From positions 310,001 through 374,000 of the forward strand of contig NZ_JAAJBU010000002.1 in the NCBI RefSeq assembly GCF_011392125.1: a DNA stretch of 64,000 nucleotides, given 5' to 3'. The notes under the pieces are model-generated. The model searched no databases, was not told the origin of the DNA, and saw nothing but the letters and a program-made list of their open reading frames with translations. This document shows positions 43,573 to 52,108 of this stretch, one piece after another. Position numbers and translations under genes: made by a program. Source of the DNA: Flavobacterium lotistagni. GTDB lineage: Bacteria; Bacteroidota; Bacteroidia; Flavobacteriales; Flavobacteriaceae. Within the stretch, counting starts at the first letter, position 1. Each line of letters begins with the position of its first letter.

Positions 43573-45465
43573 TTAATCTAAATATTGTTGCGCCCAAAGC
43601 TCGAAACCGACCATGAGCCAAATCGCGTCAAGCTGTTCAGGAGTTGCATTGGCGATATTATTCACCCAATTATTTACCGCTTTCGATTCGAAAACGCCTC
43701 TTTTGGTGATGCCGGGCTGAATCTGGTTTTTCCATTTCTGTTGGAAAACTTCCGAAGCCATGAAAGCACGCAAAGGAATCCCGAAGCCCATTTTGTCGCG
43801 ATACGCAAAAGCTTCCCCGAATTTGTCGGCACAGATGTCTTTGAGCAAAACTTTGGCTTCGTCTTTATTGTGATGTTGGGCAATCAGCAAATCGTCTGGA
43901 ATGTTCAATGAGGTGGCGACCATTTCGTTATCCAAGAAAGGTACGCGGTTCTCAATCGAATGGGCCATCGACATTTTGTCTTGGCGCATCAACAAATCAG
44001 GCAAATAAGTCAAAAGTTCGTATTTGCGCTGTCTTAAATTGGTGCCGCCTTTGAGTTTTTTAAAAGTTCGTACGCGATCTTTCAAAGCGTTGCCCAGTTT
44101 GAAATCAGGCTTTAAGGATTTTGCCGTGGCGATGGTTCCGAAAGCGGTTTCCATGATCATGCGCTGGTCGGCGTTGGTATAATAACCAAGAAATTCGCCG
44201 ATGTTCCCGAGATTTTTCTTGACTGCACCGAGGAAAGATTTATTGAAATACGCTGATTGTTTCGCGCGGATAAAACGGCTATAACCAGCGAGTGATTCAT
44301 CAGCGCCTTCTCCACTAAGCAAAACCGTCACGTGCTTTTTGGCTTGCTGGCTCAGCAGGTAAATCCCGATGGTGTTCGGATGGTTCAACGGTTGTTCGAA
44401 ATGCCAGATTGCTTTTTCAAGTACATCAAAATAATACTCAGCCTGCATTTCGTATTTGTGTGCTTTAAGCGAAAGTTTTTCAGCTACTTGGTCGATATAT
44501 TTTTCCTCTGAGAATTTCGGATCTTTGAACGTGATGGAAATCGTTTCCAGATTGCCTTCATCTAAAGACTTGGCCGCATAATAACTCACCAATGAAGAAT
44601 CCACGCCGCCTGAAAGCTGACAACCCAATTTCACATCGGAAATCATTTGCGAGGCAACACTTTTTTTGAGCGCGTTTTCCAGTTCGGCTTTGGCTGAATT
44701 TTTAGCGATGGATTGTCCGCCTTCCTGATTGATATCATAAAAAACATGCTCGTCAATCGTAGCGTTTTTGATGCTCAAATAAGTGCCCGGCGTACAATTA
44801 CGAATATTCTTGAACAAAGTTTGGTTCACTACATTGCGGAACAACAAAAACTCGTCGAGGTTGGTAAAATCGGCTTCGAATTTAAAATCAGGCAAAGCTT
44901 TGAAACTCTTCATTTCTGAGGCAAACGCGAGCCGGCCTTCTTCTTTTAAAATATATAAAGGCTTGATGCCGAAACGGTCGCGCGCCAAAAACAAAGTATC
45001 GAGATTGAAATCGTAAATTGCGAGTGCAAACATGCCGTTGAGCATCCGAATCATTTTTTCCATGCCGTATTCGAGGTACAAATGCAGCACGACTTCGGTA
45101 TCGGAAGTACTTTTGAACGTATGCCCTTTTTGTTCAAGCTCGGGTTTGAAGTCGAAAGCATTGTAAATCTCGCCGTTCATAATCAAGACGACTTTGCCGT
45201 CAGGACTAATCATAGGCTGGTGGCCATTGGGCGAAAGGTCGAGAATACTTAACCTGTTGAATCCAAAAATCAGATCGTTCGGGTGTTGGAAGTTTTCCGT
45301 TTTTTCGAAACCGATGACTTCAAAGGTTCGGTTTTCAGTATTAATGCCCACCACGCCTGAATCATCCGGGCCGCGGTGTTTCTGCACGTTGAGCATTCCG
45401 CAGATGCCTTGGTTAGTGGTTTCTCGTCGGGAATCTAAATAGTGGTATCCGGTAAATCCGCACAT
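43573..45465 (-). CDS. asnB: Asparagine synthase (glutamine-hydrolysing)-like amidotransferase
   Basis: A 630-residue two-domain enzyme. The N-terminal glutaminase has the catalytic Cys2 (MCGFTGY), HRGPDDSGV (30-38), NGEIYNAF (97-104) and SDTEVVLHLYLEYG. The C-terminal synthetase has the PP-loop LSGGVDSSLVSYYA (284-297). Both active sites look intact. Housekeeping AsnB makes asparagine, but homologues in capsule loci (such as WcfQ-type) are thought to amidate sugar carboxylates. It lies between an ATP-grasp gene and a CapA-like gene with spacings of zero and one base, so a glycan role is preferred. Confidence 0.9.
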   Translation of the reverse strand: MCGFTGYHYLDSRRETTNQGICGMLNVQKHRGPDDSGVVGINTENRTFEVIGFEKTENFQHPNDLIFGFNRLSILDLSPNGHQPMISPDGKVVLIMNGEIYNAFDFKPELEQKGHTFKSTSDTEVVLHLYLEYGMEKMIRMLNGMFALAIYDFNLDTLFLARDRFGIKPLYILKEEGRLAFASEMKSFKALPDFKFEADFTNLDEFLLFRNVVNQTLFKNIRNCTPGTYLSIKNATIDEHVFYDINQEGGQSIAKNSAKAELENALKKSVASQMISDVKLGCQLSGGVDSSLVSYYAAKSLDEGNLETISITFKDPKFSEEKYIDQVAEKLSLKAHKYEMQAEYYFDVLEKAIWHFEQPLNHPNTIGIYLLSQQAKKHVTVLLSGEGADESLAGYSRFIRAKQSAYFNKSFLGAVKKNLGNIGEFLGYYTNADQRMIMETAFGTIATAKSLKPDFKLGNALKDRVRTFKKLKGGTNLRQRKYELLTYLPDLLMRQDKMSMAHSIENRVPFLDNEMVATSLNIPDDLLIAQHHNKDEAKVLLKDICADKFGEAFAYRDKMGFGIPLRAFMASEVFQQKWKNQIQPGITKRGVFESKAVNNWVNNIANATPEQLDAIWLMVGFELWAQQYLD

Positions 45466-45466
45466 C

Positions 45467-46597
45467 TTAAGATTTTGGTTTTATGGAGTTGAGTAAAATA
45501 TCACGGTGCGCTTCACAACGGATCAGGTTGGTGAAAAGCAACTTCTTGTTCTTGTTGATAATCGAAGGAAGCAAGCCTTTTTTATACAAACTGGGTAAAT
45601 ATTTTCCTTGGTAAGGTTGGATCCAAGTGTTCATGACTGGGCTCCAGGTTTCGATGTATTGGTCGAATTCGGCTTGGAGTTTTTCGTCGTCGAGGATGAT
45701 TTCATTGAGCTTTGACAGATGATCGAGCATCGCTTTTTTCTCGGATTCGTCCATCAGAAAAACACCTACTTCTTCATTATTGTGCGAAGTGAATTCCATT
45801 TCGAAAGTCACGGGTTGGGATTTCTCGAAGTGCAAACGGACAATCATTCCTTTGTTCCAAGGTTGGTTTCTTTGGCCTTCCCAATCGAAGCAGAAATTCC
45901 CGAGGCTGTAAAAAATCGGGGCATTCTTATAAGTTTCGTAACCCGAAATAATGTGCGTATGATGCGTAACTACAGCGCTCGCTCCGGCATCGACGAAGAA
46001 ACGGTACCATTTTTTCATTCTCGGACTCGGCAACTCGTAATGTTCGTGGCCGCCATGGGCAATGACCACAACAAAATCAGCTTTCGTTTTGGCTTCTTGG
46101 ATTTGATTGAAAACATTGGGTAAATCCATCGGATGACAACCGGGTTCTTTGCCGAAAGTCGTCGTCCATTCATTTTCTGCCACGTTAATGAAAGCTATTT
46201 TAGTCTGTTCTTTTTCCCAGTAGAAAATCTTTGAAGCTTCGTTTAAATTCGCGCCGCTTCCGAGCCATTGAATATCGTGATTGCGCAAAGTTTCGTAAGT
46301 TTCCTGCATACCTTCCCAGCCGTAATCCTTGAAATGATTGTTGGCTGTCGCGACCAATTGGCAATTCAGATCATTCAGCATCGCCGCGGTTTCGGGCTTG
46401 GCTTTAATATGCGGGCCGGTCTTTTTGATTTTGGCATTAGAAGTCGTGAGCGGACATTCGAGATCGAAAACATTCAAATCATTTTCCAGAAAAAACGGAC
46501 GAACGGAATCGAACATCGGTTGCCAATTGCCATTCTCAAAAGCTTTCTCCACACGCAACCACGGGCAAAAATCACCGGTAAAACCTATCTTAATCAT
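45467..46597 (-). CDS. CapA-family (poly-gamma-glutamate-capsule-type) protein
   Basis: A 376-residue protein of the PGA_cap fold, related to metallophosphoesterases: MIKIGFTGDFCPWLRVEKAF, FDLECPLTTSNAKIKKTGPH, LVATANNHFKDYGWEGM, VVIAHGGHEHYELPS, VTHHTHIISGYETY and FYSLGNFCFDW. CapA of Bacillus helps export poly-gamma-glutamate, while other members act on nucleotide or peptide products. No signal peptide is visible, so it is probably cytoplasmic. The AsnB-like and SGNH genes are adjacent (one-base gap; eight-base overlap ATGATTAA). Confidence 0.88.
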   Translation of the reverse strand: MIKIGFTGDFCPWLRVEKAFENGNWQPMFDSVRPFFLENDLNVFDLECPLTTSNAKIKKTGPHIKAKPETAAMLNDLNCQLVATANNHFKDYGWEGMQETYETLRNHDIQWLGSGANLNEASKIFYWEKEQTKIAFINVAENEWTTTFGKEPGCHPMDLPNVFNQIQEAKTKADFVVVIAHGGHEHYELPSPRMKKWYRFFVDAGASAVVTHHTHIISGYETYKNAPIFYSLGNFCFDWEGQRNQPWNKGMIVRLHFEKSQPVTFEMEFTSHNNEEVGVFLMDESEKKAMLDHLSKLNEIILDDEKLQAEFDQYIETWSPVMNTWIQPYQGKYLPSLYKKGLLPSIINKNKKLLFTNLIRCEAHRDILLNSIKPKS

Positions 46598-47471
46598 GCT
46601 CTGCGATTTGAGGTTTTAAAATATTTTCATAGACGAACGCTGTCAGTTTCGCGCCGCCTTTCTGGTTCAAATGGTCGGGTGCCAACCAGTCGTTTTTGGG
46701 GTCGATGAATTGACTGGAAACCTCGTAGTTATTGAGATTGTACAATTTCAACTGCGATTGGTCTGCGAGTTCGATGGGATAATTATAGGGCAATGAATTG
46801 CGGTTGGCGTTGCTGCCGGGCATTTCGATCGGAATCACTTGGATGCCTTCGTTTTTGCAAATACTGATGAATTCCTGAAAGTCTGCGTTGTCGTAATAGA
46901 ACTCGGTTTTCTTGTTCTGGAACGAAGTTTCGTCGGCGATGACTTTGGGCGATTTCCATTGGCCGCGGACGATTTTAGATTCGCGGTGCGCTTTAGAAAC
47001 AACAATCTTCAACGATTCTACATACAGCCAACGCAAATTTACCGGCGGCGGATTCAAAACGCAATTCTTCAGGTTCGGTTCATAGAAGAAATCTACAAGC
47101 GGATTCGGGTAAGGCACCGGATTGAGCAAAGATTTCCCGGTAGCAGAAGGCAATCCGATAATCACTATTTTAGGTTTGGCGTTGTTTTTCAAATAAGCTT
47201 TGAGTTGCAATAACGACGAGCACATGTGACTGCCGTTGGTGGCAAGGTTGTAACTGTTGATTCCTTTTTTGGAAAGATAATCGCAATCGATTCCATCTAC
47301 GGTCATGCTGTTTCCGAAAACCAACAAATCGAATTTCTGGTTTTTGAAATTCGCCGATTCCTGCACTTTTTTGAGCATCGGATTCACTGCCATCAACACA
47401 AAGAAAGCGATAACGTTCACCAAAATCAGCAATAAAACTGCAAGCGCGCACTTTTGTATAAACTTTTTCAT
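46590..47471 (-). CDS. Membrane-anchored SGNH-like protein, partner of the MBOAT protein
   Basis: A 293-residue protein starting MKKFIQKCALAVLLLILVNV, an uncleaved signal anchor placing the rest outside the inner membrane. The SGNH signs are LLVFGNSMTVDG with Ser55 after a Gly-Asn, and a late DHLNQKGGAKLT with the Asp-x-x-His pair. This layout resembles the AlgJ/AlgX and DltD proteins that complete acyl transfer with MBOAT partners. ATG 47471 lies four bases behind the MBOAT stop. I do not recognise a named family. The catalytic reading is inference. Confidence 0.72.
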   Translation of the reverse strand: MKKFIQKCALAVLLLILVNVIAFFVLMAVNPMLKKVQESANFKNQKFDLLVFGNSMTVDGIDCDYLSKKGINSYNLATNGSHMCSSLLQLKAYLKNNAKPKIVIIGLPSATGKSLLNPVPYPNPLVDFFYEPNLKNCVLNPPPVNLRWLYVESLKIVVSKAHRESKIVRGQWKSPKVIADETSFQNKKTEFYYDNADFQEFISICKNEGIQVIPIEMPGSNANRNSLPYNYPIELADQSQLKLYNLNNYEVSSQFIDPKNDWLAPDHLNQKGGAKLTAFVYENILKPQIAEHD

Positions 47472-47475
47472 GCGA

Positions 47476-48921
47476 TCAGAATTGGAAATAAATAAATTGG
47501 TTCTCGCCGAAAGCACCGAAGAACAACAAGCTCAGCATCAGCAACAAATAAAAACCCCAACGTTTCAAATCCATTGGTTCGCTCAAAACTAAACCGTGAT
47601 CTTGGTAACGGTGTTTCCATTCAGTGCCGAACATCAACAGTGAAAACAAGAGTACAATCGCTACTGAAGCAAAATCAATTACTGGTATTGAAAAAATTGA
47701 AGTCGAAACCATGTGTTTATAGTAACCAAAAGCATGCGCCATCGAATCGGCTTTGAAAATCACGAAAGTCAGCATAATGACGAAAAACGTGCGCGCCATG
47801 TTGAAACTCTCGGTTAGTGTGGGCCAAAGTTTGGTTTTATCGGTTTTGATTTTTTTGTTCATTGTGCCATTGAGAATCGACGGAATAAAATACAAACCGT
47901 GGAAAAGCCCAAAGAAAACATAAGTCCAATTCGCGCCGTGCCAAATCCCGACAATTACAAAATTCCCGACAATCGCTAGAATCAATCCCAATTTATCGTA
48001 ATCTCGGAACGTAATACTCAGCGGCGTGAACACATATTCAGTAAGCCAAGCCGTGAGTGAAATGTGCCATTTTCTCCAATATTCGGGAATGCTCTGAGCG
48101 AAAAACGGATTGTCGAAATTCTTGGTGATGTTGAAGCCAAGCAACTTCGAGAAGCCAATCGCCATATCGGAATAACCCGAAAAATCGGCGTAAATCTGGA
48201 AAGCATATAGCACTGCACCGAGCCAAAGCGAACTCGCGGGCAAGGTTTGGTAGTTGGTAAAAATCTCGTTGGTCAGCGGCGCGATGTTGTTGGCCACGAC
48301 TATTTTCTTGAAAAATCCCCAGAGAATCTGTCGCGAACCGTCGGCGGCCATGTCGTAATTGAACACTCTGAGTTTTTCTAGTTGCGGAATGAATGTTCGG
48401 GCTTTGTCTATCGGCCCAGACAATAACGACGGAAAAAACGAAACATAAGTGAAAAACGAAATCCAGTCGGTGATTGGTTTTACTTTGCCTTTCTCGACAT
48501 CGAGCAGGTAACTCAAAGTTCGGAACGTGAAGAAACTGATTCCAAGTGGTACAATAATATTCAAGGTTTGCAACGAAACCTGCACACCAATCAAAGCGAA
48601 CGCATCGGCAATCGAAGTGACAAAAAAGTTGTAATATTTAAAAAACGCCAATCCGCCAATGCCTTGAAGCAACCCTATGTTCAGCAAGATTTTCCGTGTC
48701 ATTGGTTTTTCCGATCGATTGATGTAAATCCCGAGAAAATAATTCAAGATGGTGACACCGAGCAGCAAAAACGAAAAACGCCAATCGGCCCAAGCGTAGA
48801 AAAAGTAACTCGCGGCCAAAACCACGAAGTTCTGCGCCTTGACATTTTTATTGAAAACCCACCAGTACAGCCCGAAGACTACGGCGAAGAAAACAAAAAA
48901 CGGATACGAATTAAAAAGCAT
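47476..48921 (-). CDS. MBOAT-family membrane O-acyltransferase (AlgI/DltB-like)
   Basis: A 481-residue integral membrane protein with about ten to eleven helices. It carries the MBOAT landmarks FSGYSDMAIGFSKLLGFNI (247-265), PEYWRKWHISLTAWLTEYVF (279-298) and GIWHGANWTYVFFGLFHGLY (325-344), with catalytic His328. These proteins pass an acyl group from a cytoplasmic thioester through the membrane to a glycan. The SGNH partner follows and the ACP module precedes it, only three bases away, so an acyl-ACP donor is a natural inference. Confidence 0.93.
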   Translation of the reverse strand: MLFNSYPFFVFFAVVFGLYWWVFNKNVKAQNFVVLAASYFFYAWADWRFSFLLLGVTILNYFLGIYINRSEKPMTRKILLNIGLLQGIGGLAFFKYYNFFVTSIADAFALIGVQVSLQTLNIIVPLGISFFTFRTLSYLLDVEKGKVKPITDWISFFTYVSFFPSLLSGPIDKARTFIPQLEKLRVFNYDMAADGSRQILWGFFKKIVVANNIAPLTNEIFTNYQTLPASSLWLGAVLYAFQIYADFSGYSDMAIGFSKLLGFNITKNFDNPFFAQSIPEYWRKWHISLTAWLTEYVFTPLSITFRDYDKLGLILAIVGNFVIVGIWHGANWTYVFFGLFHGLYFIPSILNGTMNKKIKTDKTKLWPTLTESFNMARTFFVIMLTFVIFKADSMAHAFGYYKHMVSTSIFSIPVIDFASVAIVLLFSLLMFGTEWKHRYQDHGLVLSEPMDLKRWGFYLLLMLSLLFFGAFGENQFIYFQF

Positions 48922-48924
48922 GTT

Positions 48925-49647
48925 TTATTTTAAGTTAGTTCCGGCGTTGAGTACGATATCGAGGCCGTTCATGTGTGGCGTGGCGCTGGCCATAAACAAA
49001 ATCGTGTCGGCGGTTTCTTGTAGGGTCAGTAATTTTTTGAGCGGATGGCTCTCGGTCATTTGTTCAATGATGCGCTCGTCAGTGTCATGGGTAAAACCAG
49101 AAAGCATAAACGATGGCGAAATAGCATTCGAACTGATGTTGAACTTACCGTTTTCAGTTGCCCAGGTTTTCACCAGCGAGGCCAAGTAAGCTTTGTTGGC
49201 TACATAAACCGCAGCACCTGTTGGTGGCGTGTTGAGCAGGAACGAAGTCAAAACCGTGATAATTTTACCGCTTTTCTTCTTGCGGAAACTGTTAATTGCG
49301 GCTTGCGTGATTTGAATTGTCGGAATTAAGTTTTCGTTGAATTCCTTCGCATAATCTTCTGCTGGAATTTTATGGAAATAAGTCTTGATGGGTTCGCCCG
49401 AATAAGCGTTGTTGATTAGAACATCTAAATCAAGTTCGCTTATTTTCTGTTGCAACTGAGCGATATCTTCTGCGTTTTTGAAATTGCAGCGTAGGGCTTT
49501 GGTGTTCGGAAATTCGCTTTCGATGGCCTTGGCTTTTTCGTCCGAAGCATTGAAAGTGAAATACACTTGATTGTCGCTGCTCTTCGCAAAAGTTCTGGTA
49601 ATTGCTGCTCCCAAACCTGAAGCGCCGCCGGTGATCAGTATGTTCAT
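48925..49647 (-). CDS. Short-chain dehydrogenase/reductase
   Basis: A 240-residue classical SDR: NILITGGASGLGAAITRTFA with the NAD(P)-binding loop (residues 7-13), VLINNAYSGEP, the catalytic Ser near 135, Tyr148 and Lys152 in VYVANKAYLASL, and the C-terminal NAISPSFMLSGFTHD. It resembles 3-oxoacyl-ACP reductases (FabG-like). Its neighbours are a MaoC-like dehydratase (four-base overlap) and an acyl carrier protein, so reduction of an ACP-bound keto group is the likely task. Confidence 0.87.
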   Translation of the reverse strand: MNILITGGASGLGAAITRTFAKSSDNQVYFTFNASDEKAKAIESEFPNTKALRCNFKNAEDIAQLQQKISELDLDVLINNAYSGEPIKTYFHKIPAEDYAKEFNENLIPTIQITQAAINSFRKKKSGKIITVLTSFLLNTPPTGAAVYVANKAYLASLVKTWATENGKFNISSNAISPSFMLSGFTHDTDERIIEQMTESHPLKKLLTLQETADTILFMASATPHMNGLDIVLNAGTNLK

Positions 49648-50039
49648 TGCAGTAATCCGATTTGAATTTTACCTTTTGCAACCACTTTCGAAGCTGCATT
49701 CTTGAAACTGAATTTGAATTCAACAGCGTTAACCGATTCGTAGAAACCTTCAACCGTTGCGCTAAAATCGAGCACATCGCCCATGTAAACCGCGTTCTTG
49801 AACTGAATTTCCTGAGAATGAATAATCACGTCTTTGGTCGGCATACATTCGCCAATGAAATAAGACAAGAAGCCATTGAGGATATTACCATGCATCACGC
49901 AGCCTTGAAAACCTTTAGCCTTTGCAAAAACTTCGTCGGTGTGCAGCGGATTTTCATCTCCGAACAAAGCCACAAAATCGCGGTGAACTGCTTCGGAAAC
50001 CGTGAATTGCTGTGAATAAGAATCGCCTTGAGTGAACAT
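49644..50039 (-). CDS. MaoC-like hot-dog hydratase/dehydratase
   Basis: A 131-residue single hot-dog protein: VALFGDENPLHTDEVFAKAK contains the R-hydratase catalytic pair Asp28 and His33 (DxNPxH), followed by GCVMHGNILNGFLSYFIGEC, the substrate tunnel helix, and IQFKNAVYMGDVLDF. It would add water to, or remove it from, an acyl thioester. It shares one base with the acyl carrier protein gene and overlaps the SDR gene by four. The acyl-ACP substrate is inferred from position. Confidence 0.88.
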   Translation of the reverse strand: MFTQGDSYSQQFTVSEAVHRDFVALFGDENPLHTDEVFAKAKGFQGCVMHGNILNGFLSYFIGECMPTKDVIIHSQEIQFKNAVYMGDVLDFSATVEGFYESVNAVEFKFSFKNAASKVVAKGKIQIGLLQ

Positions 50040-50281
50040 TAAGCGGTTTTTTCTTGAATGGTATCCATCATTTCTCCTACGTTGCCCCAGCTTTGGATTT
50101 CCTTAGAGGTGAAGCGGATTTTAAAGTGTTTTTCGATGGCCACTACTAATTGAATGTGGTTCAAAGAATCCCAATCGTCTACGTCTGCGGCGGTGGTGGA
50201 TTCGTTGAGTTCGATGTCTTCGTTGTCTAAAACGTCGATAAAAATGTCTGTGATTTGAGAGATAATTTCGCTGCGGTTCAT
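50039..50281 (-). CDS. Acyl carrier protein (dedicated)
   Basis: An 80-residue carrier protein with the phosphopantetheine attachment site in [20 protein letters not shown]; the modified residue is Ser39 in DSL. It is acidic, with the usual four-helix pattern ([20 protein letters not shown] at the start). Located between FkbH-like and MaoC-like genes with a four-base gap and one-base overlap, it is probably not the fatty-acid AcpP but a pathway-specific carrier. Confidence 0.91.
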   Translation of the reverse strand: MNRSEIISQITDIFIDVLDNEDIELNESTTAADVDDWDSLNHIQLVVAIEKHFKIRFTSKEIQSWGNVGEMMDTIQEKTA

Positions 50282-50285
50282 AAGT

Positions 50286-52007
50286 TTATTTTTTAGTAAT
50301 ATAAGTTGTTTTTTGTTCGTATTGGTTCACGTCAAGTTCCCAAAAACCATTAGCTTCTTGAAAACCTAAACCTTTATAATGGTCTTTCACCATTTCGTTT
50401 TTTGCGGTCTGGATGTATTCGCCTTTGAGGTATTGGAAACCATTTTCTTTGGCGAAATTTACAATGGTGTTGAGCACAAAATTTTCCATGCCTCTTTTGA
50501 GCACGCGGCAACTCATGAACCAAGTGTCGATGAATAAAGTTTCGGCAGATTCCGTTTTGAGAATAATCACGCAGATTAGGCCGTTGTCGCCATATTTGTC
50601 TTCAAGTGTAAACGAAAAAGTATGCGCGTCTGGATCTACAATCAACTTATCGATATCGTCGTCTGTATAACGTACCGTTCTAAGGTTAAACTGGTTCGAT
50701 CGCTGGGAAAGCTGAGCTACTCTGGGTTTGTTGAACTTGTTAAATGGCTCGACCACTGAAAGCATGTCTAAACTTTTCAGGAAATCTTCCTCGTTGGTGA
50801 ACTTCTGCTGCAAGCTGGCCCGTTGCGCTTCGATTTGATATAGTTTGGTGCGTTCGGTATCTTCATTCGAATAAGAAATGGTTTCGAATAAATTCAAAGT
50901 GTACAGATATTCCAGGTATTCCGACGGATCTTCGGGCAATTCCGGGACCGTGATTTCAGGAATGTTCTCGCGGACGATGTTGCGTTCGAACGGATTGTCG
51001 TCGAGGAACACCATCGAATCAAAACCAATATTGAGAATGCTTTGAATCTGACGGATATTGTCGGCTTTGTTTTCCCAGTTGGCGATGAATACAGAAATGT
51101 CTTCTAATCTTAAAACCATTTCTGGATGCTTTTCAAAAGGCTCGCGCGCCACCGAATCGGTGTTTTTGCTACAAACCGCTACGATGATACCGCGATTCTT
51201 GAGTTTCTTAATCCAGTACTGAAATTCTGAAAATGCCTTTCCAATGCCTAAAGTTCCGATTTGGATATTTTCGATGCCGTCGTCGCCGATGATGCCGCCC
51301 CAAGTGGTATTGTCGAGGTCTAGAATCACGCATTTTTTGAATTTTCCTTGCAAGGCCGCAATGACATCGACCGTTCTCGAAGCTACGTAAGGTAATGCAT
51401 CAATGCTCAAAACCATTTCGGTATTGATGTATACCGAAGTCTGAAAAAAGTTCGGTTTGCCCAATTGGTTCTGGATGCTCGAAAGATCGCACAAATAAAA
51501 ATTAGCCGTTTGCGAGGCGAAATTCATCAACTCGACGTTGAGTTTGCGAAGTTGGTACAAAAATGACATTTGGATTTTCCCGGAATAATTTCCGAACACC
51601 GTGTCATCGATTTCTGTGTAATTGTAATAGATGATTTTGGCTTTGGTTTGGCTCGAAATGGTATCGGTAATGCGGCTGATAAAGTTCAATTCATTTTCCG
51701 CCAACTGGCTGTGCTGCTCGACTTTCATCTTGTTGAACTTGCCCAAAAGCTTGTGCGCCGACTGAAAAATGACAATGACTTCGGGTTCAAATTCGTAGAG
51801 CTCTGAGTTGGGGTCGGTGACCTGAAGTTCGATTTGGTTGAAATCGGCTTCCCAAATCTGCAAATCGAAACCGCGGTCGTAACCCATCCCGCGAATGGCG
51901 ATGTTCAAAAACTGAGTAGCTGAATCGCCAAGTAGCGCTACTTTGACCTTTTTCAGGTTCGAAAAATCTTGTTTTAAATTCTTTTTGAGTTGTGAAAAAG
52001 CTTTCAT
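50286..52007 (-). CDS. FkbH-like HAD-IIIC family protein
   Basis: A 573-residue protein with an N-terminal SGNH-like part ([20 protein letters not shown]), a central HAD domain [19 protein letters not shown] (226-244; Asp230 and Asp232) with [10 protein letters not shown] (334-343), and a C-terminal GNAT-like region ([37 protein letters not shown]). FkbH proteins load a three-carbon unit from 1,3-bisphosphoglycerate onto an ACP as glyceryl-ACP. The adjacent ACP gene supports that. The first gene of the cassette, it is preceded by a repeat-bearing 101-base gap. Confidence 0.91.
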   Translation of the reverse strand: MKAFSQLKKNLKQDFSNLKKVKVALLGDSATQFLNIAIRGMGYDRGFDLQIWEADFNQIELQVTDPNSELYEFEPEVIVIFQSAHKLLGKFNKMKVEQHSQLAENELNFISRITDTISSQTKAKIIYYNYTEIDDTVFGNYSGKIQMSFLYQLRKLNVELMNFASQTANFYLCDLSSIQNQLGKPNFFQTSVYINTEMVLSIDALPYVASRTVDVIAALQGKFKKCVILDLDNTTWGGIIGDDGIENIQIGTLGIGKAFSEFQYWIKKLKNRGIIVAVCSKNTDSVAREPFEKHPEMVLRLEDISVFIANWENKADNIRQIQSILNIGFDSMVFLDDNPFERNIVRENIPEITVPELPEDPSEYLEYLYTLNLFETISYSNEDTERTKLYQIEAQRASLQQKFTNEEDFLKSLDMLSVVEPFNKFNKPRVAQLSQRSNQFNLRTVRYTDDDIDKLIVDPDAHTFSFTLEDKYGDNGLICVIILKTESAETLFIDTWFMSCRVLKRGMENFVLNTIVNFAKENGFQYLKGEYIQTAKNEMVKDHYKGLGFQEANGFWELDVNQYEQKTTYITKK

Positions 52008-52039
52008 TTATTACTTGTTTGTTCTGCTTATTTTTTGAT

Positions 52040-52096
52040 CTCGCAAAGACGCAGAGACGCAAAGTTATCTATTCTTATCTCAGCGCTTAGCGAGAG
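52040..52096. repeat. Dispersed repeat element (right flank of nine-gene cassette)
   Basis: The plus strand at 52040-52064 begins CTCGCAAAGACGCAGAGACG and matches the left-flank arm (42482-42506) at 21 of 25 positions, in the same orientation. After about 15 A/T-rich bases comes CTCAGCGCTTAGCGAGAG, whose GCGAG can pair with the opening CTCGC. It lies in the 101-base gap between the FkbH-like gene and the second deacetylase-like gene. No promoter core is obvious in this gap. Confidence 0.75.
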
Positions 52097-52108
52097 ATTT
52101 TCTTTGAT

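Noticed and set aside
43573..45465. Housekeeping asparagine synthetase
   Set aside because: Both active sites are intact, so the reaction itself cannot be excluded. Tight packing between ATP-grasp and CapA-like genes in a glycan cassette makes a dedicated amidotransferase more likely.
46268..46708. Plus-strand open frame of 146 codons opposite the CapA and SGNH genes
   Set aside because: Spans the overlap of two well-supported minus-strand genes and has no recognisable features.
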